A stretch of 37,348 bases of DNA from a virus. The notes under the pieces were generated by a model, which was not told where the DNA came from, did not search any database, and was given only the letters and a program-made list of their open reading frames with translations. The stretch is taken from positions 1 through 37,348 of IMG/VR virus record IMGVR_UViG_3300032180_000023; one strand, given 5' to 3'. The translations under genes and the position numbers were made by a program. Shown here piece after piece: positions 6,842-15,305 of this stretch (the stretch's first letter is position 1; each line of letters begins with the position of its first letter).

Positions 6842-8350
6842 ATGTCAGTTACTACAACATCAGTTTTACCCGCCCCAATTCAGCAATCTTTTAGTTTCAA
6901 GCTATTATCGGTACCAGTACCGTATATGATCCACAAGATCCCAGCTGACCTGAAAGCTATGCCAAGAAACGGCGGTACAACTCTTAGAATGCGACGCTAT
7001 AATCCATTAGCGACCGCACCTGTTCCATTGGGGAATAGTGGGATTACTCCTGCTCCTCAGACTCTCACCGCTATTAACATAGACGCCGTGATGAGTTTTT
7101 ACGGAACTTATATCCTATTGAATGAGCAGGTAACTCTTCAAAACCAGGACCCTAAACAATATGGGGTCAATAAACCTTTGGTAATTGACTTGGAACCCTT
7201 CGCTATGGCAGCATAGAAAGGCAACAAGGGGCAAGATATGAAAAGAGAAGAACAAGTAAGAAATTTCCTTATAGAATTGATTGACATAAGGATAGGTCGT
7301 GGAAGTCTATCCGAAGCTATAGATCTTTTGATTCGTGTTTCCGAATTTCTTCTTAAAGAATATCAGCCTGAACGACTAAATCCAGGGGACGTTAGTGATA
7401 ACGGATGCGATAGTCTGAACTCTGCAGAAATGCAGAGAGGTGAATCCGAAGAGGTTTGCCCGCCATAGAAATATGGTCACGAAAGTAACAGAAAGGTATT
7501 AAACGAAGCGGCACAACGTCTCGGCGTTTCGCTTCGTCAGACAGAAGACCAACTTATGCGGGATATGCTTGCATCGACTGCTAGCTTTATCAACTGCACT
7601 GGTGGTGTAAACGGTGACAACCCAACTGAGATTACACGTTCCGACGTTGATACAGTTGTACGTACACTTCGAGGTAACAACGCATACTCATTCTTGAGTG
7701 GCGTGCAAGGCGAAAACAGGTTCGGTACAGCTCCAGTTCGTGATGCATACTTTGGCCTTGGCCATACTGACTTGATTGGTCAGTTGGATAACATCCAAGG
7801 TTTCATCCAGAAGTGGAACTACCCAAATCAGCAATCTACTCTTGATTCTGAGTGGGGTACTGTAGCCAACATACGCTTCTTGCTGTCTTCGATCGGTAGC
7901 ATTTCCGCTAACGCTTCGATGTTGCATGCAAACGTATACAATATCTTCTGTTCTGGGCGCGAAGCCTTCGCTAAACATAGTGGCGAAGTAAAACTTTCTC
8001 TGATTGACTCGGAAGCCCTAGAGGGTGACGAGGCGCAAGCCTTAATGGCAGCGTGAACGACTAAGTGAGAAGGCACCGAAAGGTGATGCAATAGTCTGAA
8101 CACGACGTATAAATGAAGGTCGTGAGGTGAAGTCGAAGAACTTTACCCGCCATGTAAAACAGTTTAACATGGTCACAAAAGTAACAGAATGGCAGTTGAG
8201 CAAGATGGATACTCTTCTCAGTTTATCTATCGTCCCCCAATTTATGATTCTGCATTGGCTCTCAACGCTAGTGTAGGGTACAAATTTGCGGAAGTTCCAA
8301 GAATCTTAAACGACACCTGGGTATTCAATCTCAGATGTACGTTGGCATAA
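6842..8350 (+). CDS. Major capsid protein (N4-gp56 family), split by two group I introns
   Basis: Three exons, 6842-7153, 7496-7972 and 8192-8350, join in frame into a 315-residue protein with N4-gp56-family features. The first junction restores NQDP+VLNEAAQRLG, matching the family's DPVLNEA segment. The second joins GREAFA to AVEQDGYSS. Each junction is a codon boundary. Read without splicing, exon 1 runs to a false stop at 7216 and exon 2 would need a false start at 7556 and stop at 8056. Function: the icosahedral head shell. Splice sites were placed from protein continuity plus the U-G pair at each 5' site. The downstream gene starts 13 bp after the stop with GGAGGA upstream. Confidence 0.93.
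7154..7495 (+). ncRNA. Group I intron 1 in the capsid gene
   Basis: 342 nt. P1 forms between the exon end GACCCT (7148-7153) and the internal guide GGGGTC (7163-7168), with the hallmark U-G at the 5' splice site. The R/S core strands that form P7 are CGACTA (7373-7378) and TAGTC (7411-7415). Between them is a P8 hairpin CGTTA-GTGA-TAACG (7390-7403). After S come a P9 hairpin (7420-7437) with a GAAA loop and another GAAA-capped hairpin (7463-7476). The intron ends in G7495. About 140 extra bases, compared with intron 2, lie before R and carry most of a small ORF. Confidence 0.9.
7238..7468 (+). CDS. Possible intron-encoded small protein
   Basis: 77-codon ORF wholly inside intron 1, starting at ATG 7238 with AAGGGG about 8 nt upstream. 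Residues 1-43 (MKREEQVRNFLIELIDIRIG and on to LLKEY) look like a real helical peptide and lie in the bases absent from intron 2. The rest is simply a reading of the ribozyme core. No LAGLIDADG, GIY-YIG or HNH motif is visible, so it is not a recognisable homing endonuclease. It could be a decayed or unrelated insert. Confidence 0.4.
   Translation: MKREEQVRNFLIELIDIRIGRGSLSEAIDLLIRVSEFLLKEYQPERLNPGDVSDNGCDSLNSAEMQRGESEEVCPP
7973..8191 (+). ncRNA. Group I intron 2 in the capsid gene
   Basis: 219 nt, a minimal intron without an ORF of its own. P1: exon end CTTCGCT (7966-7972) pairs over 7 bp with GGCGAAG (7982-7988), again with a U-G at the splice site. R is CGACTA (8058-8063) and S is TAGTC (8092-8096). 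P8 is CACC-GAAA-GGTG (8074-8085) and P9 is CACGAC/GTCGTG (8101-8124). The intron ends in G8191. It shares the 5' AAACA start, the GAACGACTAA and ATAGTCTGAAC core strings, and the 3' GTAACAGAA segment with intron 1, so the two are related. Confidence 0.9.
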
Positions 8351-8363
8351 GGAGGAATAAACT

Positions 8364-9398
8364 ATGTCTAGCCCTCTACATGCCCAAATTACGGGTAAAT
8401 TTACAGCCGCTAACCCGGTTGTAGCAACGAACATTAGTCTACCTCCTGGGTATGACAAGTTCGAGATGTTTAACTTGGATGACATCGGCTCAACAGCTTC
8501 TAATACCAACGTTATGTATGCATGCGGTACATCATTGATGACTGCAGGTCAAGCATATATTGGTTCTAAGAGCGGTTCGGCTGACACGAAAATCAACTAT
8601 ACAACTATTTCCACGAACGGATTTACGTTCTTGGCAGATAGTTCTTTGACACCTGTCGGTGCTCTAGTTACAGCTACAAGCATTACTGGTGTCAACCCAG
8701 CTGTTGCAGCAACAGGTACAACAACAGGTGTACAAGTAGGTTCTGTAGTTAAAATTACAGACTCAACTGGTATGCTTCAGATTGCTGGTATGGACTTTAC
8801 AGTAACAGCTGTAAGTGCCGGTGCAAGTATCACTCTTGGTTATCTTGATGCTAGCCAGACAAACCTGTCGGGCGGTGCATCATCAGCAAACTACAGGATT
8901 GTTCCATTTAACCCACGGTTCTATCCTGCTCGTAGAACCATTGTCAATATGGGTGTTGTTGGCAAACTGACTAGAATTACTATGTCAGTAACTCATGGAT
9001 TTACGATTGGTCAAGTGGTAAGAATATACCAACCAAACGTATTTACAGTGGGTACAGTCCAAACACCTATGAACGGACAATTAGGGACAATTGTAAACAT
9101 CAATCAAAATGATGCTTCAAGTCCTGCAATTACCAATACGATCGATGTCAATATTGACAGTTCTACATTCCCTGCATGGCAATGGCCAACTTCGGCTACA
9201 GCTGCTGCTGGGATGCAATTTGCATTCGTAGAACCTGTTGGTGAAGCTGCTACGACTTCGGCAGGTACTGTGAACCCGCAAAACTTACTCGATGATGCGA
9301 CCCTTAACCAGTCCATCAACGGTATTGTTGTCGGTACTTCTGTACAAACTGCTGCTAAGAACTATCAGTGGATTGCAACAAAAGGTGTAAGCGTCTAA
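8364..9398 (+). CDS. Virion structural protein, 344 aa
   Basis: 344 residues rich in Thr, Ser, Ala and Gly, predicted all-beta, with a clear ribosome binding site (GGAGGA) before ATG 8364. A segment near residues 205-260 (ITMSVTHGFTIGQVVRIYQP) resembles the small beta domain that annotation pipelines often label E1 FCCH-like in phage structural proteins. Position directly after the major capsid gene suggests a head decoration or head-completion protein. This role is inferred from order, not from a specific match. Confidence 0.82.
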   Translation: MSSPLHAQITGKFTAANPVVATNISLPPGYDKFEMFNLDDIGSTASNTNVMYACGTSLMTAGQAYIGSKSGSADTKINYTTISTNGFTFLADSSLTPVGALVTATSITGVNPAVAATGTTTGVQVGSVVKITDSTGMLQIAGMDFTVTAVSAGASITLGYLDASQTNLSGGASSANYRIVPFNPRFYPARRTIVNMGVVGKLTRITMSVTHGFTIGQVVRIYQPNVFTVGTVQTPMNGQLGTIVNINQNDASSPAITNTIDVNIDSSTFPAWQWPTSATAAAGMQFAFVEPVGEAATTSAGTVNPQNLLDDATLNQSINGIVVGTSVQTAAKNYQWIATKGVSV

Positions 9399-9412
9399 AA
9401 AGTGCTTACATG

Positions 9413-9435
9413 GGGGCTTGTCTTGGCCAAGCCCC
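9413..9435 (+). terminator. Hairpin between structural genes, possible weak terminator
   Basis: Perfect 8-bp stem GGGGCTTG (9413-9420) with CAAGCCCC (9428-9435), loop of 7 nt, no proper T run after it (TAATTATTAAAC). It may reduce rather than stop transcription and so set high capsid versus lower tail expression, or mark an mRNA end after processing. Confidence 0.55.
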
Positions 9436-9464
9436 TAATTATTAAACTTTAAATGTAGGTCCAC

Positions 9465-9953
9465 ATGAATGCAAAAGCTTCCACAGCAGTAGCTGAGGCC
9501 GCTCCAGTTGAAATTATTGCTCCTCCAAAAGTAACAGCTGATCGGCAAAAACAGGGCGCAGAATTGCTTCAAAAGGCAATAGCTGATGAAGGACATAAGA
9601 TGGTGAAGGGCATTTTTAGAAATTATGACTATCCAGGTGCTCCACAAACAATAGAAGTAAGAAAATATCCTGAGAAGTATGTACGCCCATTCAAGATGGA
9701 AATGATGGATGGATGTGAATATACAATTCCTCTTTATGTAGCAAGACACTTAAATGGTATTGACGCAACAGCTACAGCTATTAATGGTAAATTAGGAACC
9801 TGTTCCTATCCAGTTATGGGCTATGTAAATACTATGCCAAATCATATACAAGCTAAACCAGTTGATAAAGATGGTAATCCAATGCCAAATTATCAAGTAG
9901 ATCGTCGTATTCGAAGGTTTTCTTTTGAATCAACGGAATTCTCGATAACATGA
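9465..9953 (+). CDS. Hypothetical virion-region protein, 162 aa
   Basis: 162 residues. An Ala/Lys-rich N-terminus is followed by YDYPGAPQTIEVRKYPEKYVRPFKMEMM-type sequence (about 55-85) and a region ending YQVDRRIRRFSFES. No named domain. The stop overlaps the next start (ATGA at 9950), which places it in the head-tail operon. Proteins of this look occur beside capsid genes in environmental podoviruses, but I cannot give a function. Confidence 0.8.
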   Translation: MNAKASTAVAEAAPVEIIAPPKVTADRQKQGAELLQKAIADEGHKMVKGIFRNYDYPGAPQTIEVRKYPEKYVRPFKMEMMDGCEYTIPLYVARHLNGIDATATAINGKLGTCSYPVMGYVNTMPNHIQAKPVDKDGNPMPNYQVDRRIRRFSFESTEFSIT

Positions 9954-10300
9954 CGCTGGTTAACTTTTTCGTACCAAGCTACGCTATCATAGCAGCGATC
10001 ACACAAGCGAACCCTGCTCAGATTACAACGACGACCAATCATGGCTATGATAGCACTCTTTCAGTACGCATAGTTTTTCCTACTGGATCTAATTTTGGTA
10101 TGACAGCGTTAAATAATCAGGTATTTCCCATCACTGTAACTGGAAATACCACCTTCACAATACCTGTTGACACTACCTTGCTAGATCCTTTTACTTTAGT
10201 TGGACAATTGCAATCTCCTCTCGTTGTTCCTGAAGGAGAGAGTGGTCAGACGTTTTCTATGGCTACGATTAACAATGAAAACATAATTCCGGAGTTATAG
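9950..10300 (+). CDS. Small beta-rich structural protein (FCCH-like)
   Basis: 116 residues, mostly beta strands: PAQITTTTNHGYDSTLSVRI followed by NNQVFPITVTGNTTFTIPVD. The pattern TT-x-x-HGY...V-x-V/I-x-F...F-x-V-T...F-x-I is the small domain often called E1 FCCH-like in phage structural proteins. It starts inside the stop of the upstream gene and ends directly before the 10301 gene. Likely a head-tail interface or decoration subunit, by position. Confidence 0.82.
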   Translation: MTLVNFFVPSYAIIAAITQANPAQITTTTNHGYDSTLSVRIVFPTGSNFGMTALNNQVFPITVTGNTTFTIPVDTTLLDPFTLVGQLQSPLVVPEGESGQTFSMATINNENIIPEL

Positions 10301-11377
10301 ATGACAGTACAAGTACCTCCACCAAGCACTGTAAATGACATCATCAGAAAGGTCCGACGTATAACTGGAAGACCGAATCAAGCACAGATTTCAGATCAGG
10401 AAATTATCAACTATGTTAATACATTTTACATATTTGATATGCCCGAGCATATACGTTTAGAGTCCCTTAAGTACAACTATCAGTTCGTGACTACAGCGAA
10501 TGTTCAAGTATACAATATGCCTACTGATATATGGCTCGACAACATGCCTCCAGTATATATTGGCGGATATCAGAGTTACATGACTCAAGACCGAGAAAAC
10601 TTCTTTAGAATTAATCCAGGGCTTAATTTTCTTCAGCAAAGTGTAGCTACTGGTAATGGAAATTCAGGTAATTATACCTTTACACTGACAAATACACCTA
10701 TCACTAAAGGATATTTAAACAATACGCCAAGGAATTCTAAGACTCCATATTTACAGGTAGTCAATTGGAATGTATTAATCACAGCACAGGGAAATGCAGA
10801 TCCAGTAACAGGTATTTCTCCTTGGTATAGTTTAGTTGATGATGGAACTGGAAACCTTTATGACCCTACTGACACTGCTGTTTCACCATTGAGTAGAGGA
10901 ATTATTGATTATGTAACAGGTGACGTTATCAGTGCTGTGTTTAGTAATGCCATTCCTCAGGGTAATCCTATAAATGCGCAATACGTTCCTTACGTTCCAT
11001 CTCGACCACAATCAATTCTATTTTTCCAAGATCAGTTTTTATTGTATCCTATTCCAGACCAAGCATATCAGGTTTCAATTGAAGCATATAAGTACCCAAT
11101 TCAATTTGTTGGCGATCAACTGGGAGGAACATATACAGAAGTTCCTCAAGTAAAAGAATGGTGGCAATTAATTTCCCTAGGCGCTTGCTTGAAGATATTC
11201 GAGGACTATGGAGATTTCGAAAACATCCAAAAATATCGACCATTGATGGATGAGCAAATGAGGTTGTGTTTGAGAAGATCGATAGTACAACAAGCGAGTG
11301 AGAGGACAGCTTCCATATATACAGAACAGGCCGCTTTCGCGCAGTACCCATTCGGAAATCTGTTCAGTGGATTTTAA
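10301..11377 (+). CDS. Head-tail connector / tail accessory protein (putative)
   Basis: 358 residues. The N-terminus (VNDIIRKVRRITGRPNQAQI, SDQEIINYVNTFY) is a helical segment like that of gp4-type head-tail adaptors. The middle is beta-rich, and the C-terminus is helical again (WWQLISLGACLKIFEDYGDF then YRPLMDEQMRLCLRRS), a feature of tail accessory factors that bind the portal. Order after the capsid genes and before the large tail protein supports an adaptor. The family assignment rests on appearance only. Confidence 0.75.
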   Translation: MTVQVPPPSTVNDIIRKVRRITGRPNQAQISDQEIINYVNTFYIFDMPEHIRLESLKYNYQFVTTANVQVYNMPTDIWLDNMPPVYIGGYQSYMTQDRENFFRINPGLNFLQQSVATGNGNSGNYTFTLTNTPITKGYLNNTPRNSKTPYLQVVNWNVLITAQGNADPVTGISPWYSLVDDGTGNLYDPTDTAVSPLSRGIIDYVTGDVISAVFSNAIPQGNPINAQYVPYVPSRPQSILFFQDQFLLYPIPDQAYQVSIEAYKYPIQFVGDQLGGTYTEVPQVKEWWQLISLGACLKIFEDYGDFENIQKYRPLMDEQMRLCLRRSIVQQASERTASIYTEQAAFAQYPFGNLFSGF

Positions 11378-11388
11378 AGGAAATATTT

Positions 11389-12030
11389 ATGTCTATTTAC
11401 AATGTCAATATACCAGATACGCCTAATGCACCTTCAAATGACCAACCGTTAATGAAGGCAAATTTTCGGATAGCCAATGATACTATGGGAACAAATCATG
11501 TTCCCATGACCGATGATGGAGGTCTTCCTGCAGGATCTAATAGAGGTAAGCATAATATGGTTACCTTAGTCCAACAAGCCGTAATCCCACTTACACCTGG
11601 TGCAGCAAAGTCTGAAGGATTGATTTGGGCAGCAAAAGATAGTGCAAATACTGTCACAGCGCCATTTTATTCTCTTTACAACGGGACAACAAGAAATACA
11701 TTCAGCATGCCAATTGTGAAATACGCTCCTCAAGTAGCATGGAGTGGATCAGGAACAACTGATGTAGCTAATTTTCTGACATTGGCATATCCACCCATGA
11801 CTGGTATGTTATTCCTTTATGATTCTTCACAAAGAAATAGAACAATATTTACAACGTTTATATGGGATGGGACAAGTATAATTGTACCGGGCTCAGGAAG
11901 TAGCACAGGACAATTAATTGGTGATACTGCAACATGGAAATATGTAACTTCAACAGGAAGTAAATTGCAGTTAGTTACAGGCAGTGGATCAGGAACTATC
12001 GTTACAAATATTTGGGGATCTATTACTTGA
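11389..12030 (+). CDS. Hypothetical tail-region protein, 213 aa
   Basis: 213 residues, low in charge, rich in Thr, Gly, Asn and Pro, predicted beta. The N-terminus has MSIYNVNIPDTPNAPSNDQP and then KANFRIANDTMGTNHVPMTD, a layout common at the start of small tail or fibre-associated proteins. Its TGA overlaps the TTG start of the next gene (TTGA, 12027-12030). Probably a tail component; no enzyme motif seen. Confidence 0.8.
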   Translation: MSIYNVNIPDTPNAPSNDQPLMKANFRIANDTMGTNHVPMTDDGGLPAGSNRGKHNMVTLVQQAVIPLTPGAAKSEGLIWAAKDSANTVTAPFYSLYNGTTRNTFSMPIVKYAPQVAWSGSGTTDVANFLTLAYPPMTGMLFLYDSSQRNRTIFTTFIWDGTSIIVPGSGSSTGQLIGDTATWKYVTSTGSKLQLVTGSGSGTIVTNIWGSIT

Positions 12031-14423
12031 GCTTTCAACCTCTCTATATACAGAATTTTGAGCAAGATAGTGGTCTTATAACTTATTTTGAGCCGTCAAA
12101 ATTGCCTGAAAGTGCCTTTCCTGTGTGTGAAGACGCCATTGCATGGAGAGGTAGAATACGTAGAAGACGAGGTTTTAGCCTGCTCGGAAGACTGAGAAGA
12201 TTTTATACTTCCTTTACGTTATCACAGCAAGCAACAGGAACCACAGTTACAATAGTCGATTTACTCAATGATGCAAATATCAATGTACGGTCTCCTTCCT
12301 CTCCTGCTATTTCTGAAACATATGGTGAAATTCAGGCAAGTTCTCCTGATAAACTCCTAACTATTGTCATTGGGGCCAACACATTCACAGACAATGGAGA
12401 TGGGACCTTATCAGGTGGGACAGGTGGCTCCACAATAGATTATGTTACTGGTGGAATAATTTTAAACTATTCGGCATTAGGTGGCGCTACCAATATAGTT
12501 GTCACGTTTGCATATTATCCAGCTCTTCCTGTGATGGGACTTCGATTGCGTCAAACATCAACCAACAACGTTGATACATTCATTGCATTTGATCAAAAAT
12601 ATGCCTATAATTTTGTTGGAAGTCCAGGTCAATTTCAAGAGTTGACGGCTCCTGGAACAACTTGGAGAGGAAACAACTCAAGCCTATTTTGGACTACAAA
12701 TTACTGGTTCGTCAATGGAGTACGTCTATTTTGGGCTACAAACTACAATAATGTAAATAATGCAGGCGACCCTATCCGGTACTTCGATAACTCAACCTGG
12801 ACCAATTTTACCCCAAAGATTGATGGATCTAATACGTTATACACATGCCTAATTCTAGTTCCATTCAAGAATAGGCTGCTTGCATTCAATACGTGGGAAG
12901 GTCCAAATGGTAATCAAAATAACGCTGTAAACTTCCCTAATAGACTCCGTTGGTCTATTAACGGCGATCCAACCGTACAAAATACCGCATGGCGATCAGA
13001 TACAGTTGGTACTGGAGGATTTCTTGACATACCTACTCAAGAAGAGATAATCAGCGTTGAGTTCATGAAGGATGTTCTACTTGTCAAATGCGAGAGATCA
13101 TCTTGGAAGTTGACATATACAGGTAATCCCGCGTTGCCATTCTTATTTGAGAAAGTAAATACAGAGTTTGGTGCAGAGTCAACATTCAGTTTAATTCCTT
13201 TCGATGATGGAGTTTTAGCGATCACAAATTACGGAGTAACAGTAGATAATTCAGTAGTAGTTCAAAGAATAGATCAAAACATACCAGACATTATCGATGA
13301 AATAAATGACTCAAATGCAGGAATAGAGCGAGTATATGGAATTAGAGATTTTGTAAACCAGTTGGCTTATTTTGCTTATCCAGATGCATCTAGCGATAAT
13401 CAAATCTTTAATAATAAAGTATTAGTTTATAATTACGTTAACAAAACTTGGGCTATTTTCAATGATAGTTGGACATGCTTTGGATACTATCAATCAGCAG
13501 TTCCATATACATGGGGAAGTCTAATACAAAAATATCCTAAACTGACGTGGGGAACATGGCATACACCTTGGGGATCTGGATTTGAAGAAGAATTTGCACA
13601 GAATGTTATTGCTGGTAATCAACAAGGATTCGTAGAGGTAATTAGCGACGAAGATACATCTAACGATGATACTTTGGCAATTACTAATATTGGATCAGAT
13701 GCTGCAACATCTTTATATGCACAATTTACTGTAATTAACCATAACTTTCAAAGCGGACAGGTGATTTTTGTTTCAGGTATTATTGGTAGGACATTGGGAC
13801 TTAACAACCAAAACCCAAACACTTTAAATAACGCAACATATCAAATTTCAGTCATTGACCAGAATAACTTCCTAATACAAGATGTAAATGGAAATAATAT
13901 TCCCTATCCAAACACTGCTCAGGGTTTTACAACTGTTGGAACATATTTAGGTGGCGGAAGAATCACACCTATCAACAATATTAATGTGTTCACTAAGATA
14001 TTTGCACCGTTTTACACACAAGGGCAAGGCGTAAAACTAGGTTATGTGGATTTCCTCTGTGATAGAACTGCACAGGGGCAATTTACGGTAAATCTTTACC
14101 TAAACGAAAATAATGCGTTACCATTAAATAACTTACCTGCAAATCCCACAAATAACAATGATCCAGTGACACAGAATGCCATCATATTGACAACACCGGA
14201 GAATACAGATATACTTCCTTTTCAAGCCCAGCAGAATAAGATATGGCATAGGTTCTTCTCATATATTTTAGGTGAGAACTTCCAGATGCAGATAACTATG
14301 TCAACGCCTCAAATGTTTGGGTTAGATCAAAATGGTAATTCAATACCGGACTGTCCTGAATCTGAGATTACCATCAATTCTATGGTGCTTTACTTCTCAA
14401 ATAATGCTAGGTTAACTCCATGA
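12027..14423 (+). CDS. Large tail protein, possibly DNA-stabilisation/hub-like
   Basis: 798 residues from TTG 12027, which overlaps the previous stop and has GGGGAT about 9 nt upstream. There is no ATG nearby, and an earlier in-frame TTG at 12012 is the alternative. The N-terminus (SFQPLYIQNFEQDSGLITYF, then AIAWRGRIRRRRGF) is a signature I know from uncharacterised podoviral tail proteins. The body is beta-rich with Trp/Asn motifs (WRGNNSSLFWTTNYW) suggesting beta-propeller or beta-sandwich repeats, in the position of P22 gp10. A C-terminal FCCH-like segment (QFTVINHNFQSGQVIFVSG) is present. Exact role inferred. Confidence 0.85.
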   Translation: MSFQPLYIQNFEQDSGLITYFEPSKLPESAFPVCEDAIAWRGRIRRRRGFSLLGRLRRFYTSFTLSQQATGTTVTIVDLLNDANINVRSPSSPAISETYGEIQASSPDKLLTIVIGANTFTDNGDGTLSGGTGGSTIDYVTGGIILNYSALGGATNIVVTFAYYPALPVMGLRLRQTSTNNVDTFIAFDQKYAYNFVGSPGQFQELTAPGTTWRGNNSSLFWTTNYWFVNGVRLFWATNYNNVNNAGDPIRYFDNSTWTNFTPKIDGSNTLYTCLILVPFKNRLLAFNTWEGPNGNQNNAVNFPNRLRWSINGDPTVQNTAWRSDTVGTGGFLDIPTQEEIISVEFMKDVLLVKCERSSWKLTYTGNPALPFLFEKVNTEFGAESTFSLIPFDDGVLAITNYGVTVDNSVVVQRIDQNIPDIIDEINDSNAGIERVYGIRDFVNQLAYFAYPDASSDNQIFNNKVLVYNYVNKTWAIFNDSWTCFGYYQSAVPYTWGSLIQKYPKLTWGTWHTPWGSGFEEEFAQNVIAGNQQGFVEVISDEDTSNDDTLAITNIGSDAATSLYAQFTVINHNFQSGQVIFVSGIIGRTLGLNNQNPNTLNNATYQISVIDQNNFLIQDVNGNNIPYPNTAQGFTTVGTYLGGGRITPINNINVFTKIFAPFYTQGQGVKLGYVDFLCDRTAQGQFTVNLYLNENNALPLNNLPANPTNNNDPVTQNAIILTTPENTDILPFQAQQNKIWHRFFSYILGENFQMQITMSTPQMFGLDQNGNSIPDCPESEITINSMVLYFSNNARLTP

Positions 14424-14908
14424 CAGCTGGACCAGTCAATTCAGAAGCAGCATTTGTCCCGACTTCAAAAGTATTTGACACTGATGATCCTACAGCATTG
14501 AGATATTCTCTAACAGAGTCGTATATAGTCTTATCTCAGGGGTTAAACCAAAGAGAGATTGCAATCTATACAACCGAGGAGATTTTGGATGGTCAACAAT
14601 TTATAGATTCCACTAATCCTCAAAATTTTAAACCGGTATATCGCCAGACATATTACTTTGGAGCTATTGCACAGGGCGCAACATTGACTATAGCACATAA
14701 TATAACAAATCTAGTTCAGTTCACGAATATCTATGGAACATGTATTACCGATGTAGTTGATTATCGTCCATTGCCATCTGTAGGGGTTGTGGCTGCAACT
14801 GATGGATGCAGTCTTAAATGTGATGCAACAAACATCATCATAAAAAACGGAGCTACAGCTGCGAATATAACGAGCGGAATTGTGGTTCTAGAGTATTTGA
14901 AGAGCTAA
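14420..14908 (+). CDS. Hypothetical tail protein, 162 aa
   Basis: 162 residues. NFKPVYRQTYYFGAIAQGAT (about 72-91) followed by LTIAHNITNLVQFTNIYGTC is a beta-rich segment found in small fibre- or tail-tip-associated proteins. It overlaps the preceding stop (ATGA at 14420), so it is probably made in step with the large tail protein. It is the last gene before the structured terminator at 14912. Confidence 0.8.
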   Translation: MTAGPVNSEAAFVPTSKVFDTDDPTALRYSLTESYIVLSQGLNQREIAIYTTEEILDGQQFIDSTNPQNFKPVYRQTYYFGAIAQGATLTIAHNITNLVQFTNIYGTCITDVVDYRPLPSVGVVAATDGCSLKCDATNIIIKNGATAANITSGIVVLEYLKS

Positions 14909-14911
14909 AAA

Positions 14912-14982
14912 GCTGCTGTAGACAAAACTGCAGGCGCACGTTTTTTTGTTCGTGCTAAGGATACCAAAAAAACTACAGCAGC
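14912..14982. terminator. Structured terminator between convergent operons
   Basis: A perfect 10-bp stem GCTGCTGTAG (14912-14921) with CTACAGCAGC (14973-14982) closes a 51-nt loop that holds a second hairpin, GCACG (14936-14940) with CGTGC (14951-14955). On the minus strand the outer stem is followed by TTTTTA, so it is a good terminator for the minus-strand operon ending at 14989. On the plus strand a T-rich stretch follows at 14990. The large inner loop is unusual for a simple terminator. Confidence 0.75.
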
Positions 14983-14988
14983 ACAAGA

Positions 14989-15123
14989 TTACTTTTTCTT
15001 TTTCTTCTTTTTGGCCATCATCTCGGCCTTATCGCATTTTGCATCGCGCTTCATATCTACTTTGACAAGTTTATCCATTTTTTTGTCATTGGCCTTCTTA
15101 ACGGCTATGATCTTCTTATCCAT
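14989..15123 (-). CDS. Tiny Lys-rich protein
   Basis: 44 residues, about 40% Lys: MDKKIIAVKKANDKKMDKLV, then a KRDAKCDKAEMMA stretch and seven terminal Lys. GGAGATG lies just upstream of ATG 15123, and the start overlaps the end of the previous gene. I recognise this kind of Lys-rich microprotein from environmental phage virion regions; role unknown, possibly a DNA-binding core protein (inference). It is the last gene of its minus-strand operon. Confidence 0.75.
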   Translation of the reverse strand: MDKKIIAVKKANDKKMDKLVKVDMKRDAKCDKAEMMAKKKKKKK

Positions 15124-15304
15124 TTTTCATCTCCAAATTTGGTAATTTTTCTAAATCAAACCAATCTGAAATAAGTTTTAGAACAGATTCCATACACGAA
15201 CCTCGTTCTTTATCAATTTCATCTAGTTCTTTCATACTACGTACGAGTTCTGAAATTTGCCTTTTGACAATCATGCAATACAAACTTCTCACATCATCAT
15301 ACAT
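15116..15304 (-). CDS. Small hypothetical protein, helical
   Basis: 62 residues from ATG 15304 (MYDDVRSLYCMIVKRQISEL, ending LEKLPNLEMKNG), predicted helical and acidic-basic. The start is chosen because AGAAGG lies 9 nt upstream and the upstream gene ends just before it; a longer in-frame form from GTG 15346 would overlap that gene by 41 bases. No domain recognised. Confidence 0.7.
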   Translation of the reverse strand: MYDDVRSLYCMIVKRQISELVRSMKELDEIDKERGSCMESVLKLISDWFDLEKLPNLEMKNG

Positions 15305-15305
15305 T

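Noticed and set aside
6842-7216. A 124-aa capsid-like protein ending at 7216
   Set aside because: The last 20 codons are intron 1 sequence; the true exon ends at 7153.
7556-8056. A 166-aa protein starting at 7556
   Set aside because: It is the inside of exon 2 followed by intron 2 sequence; exon 2 runs 7496-7972.
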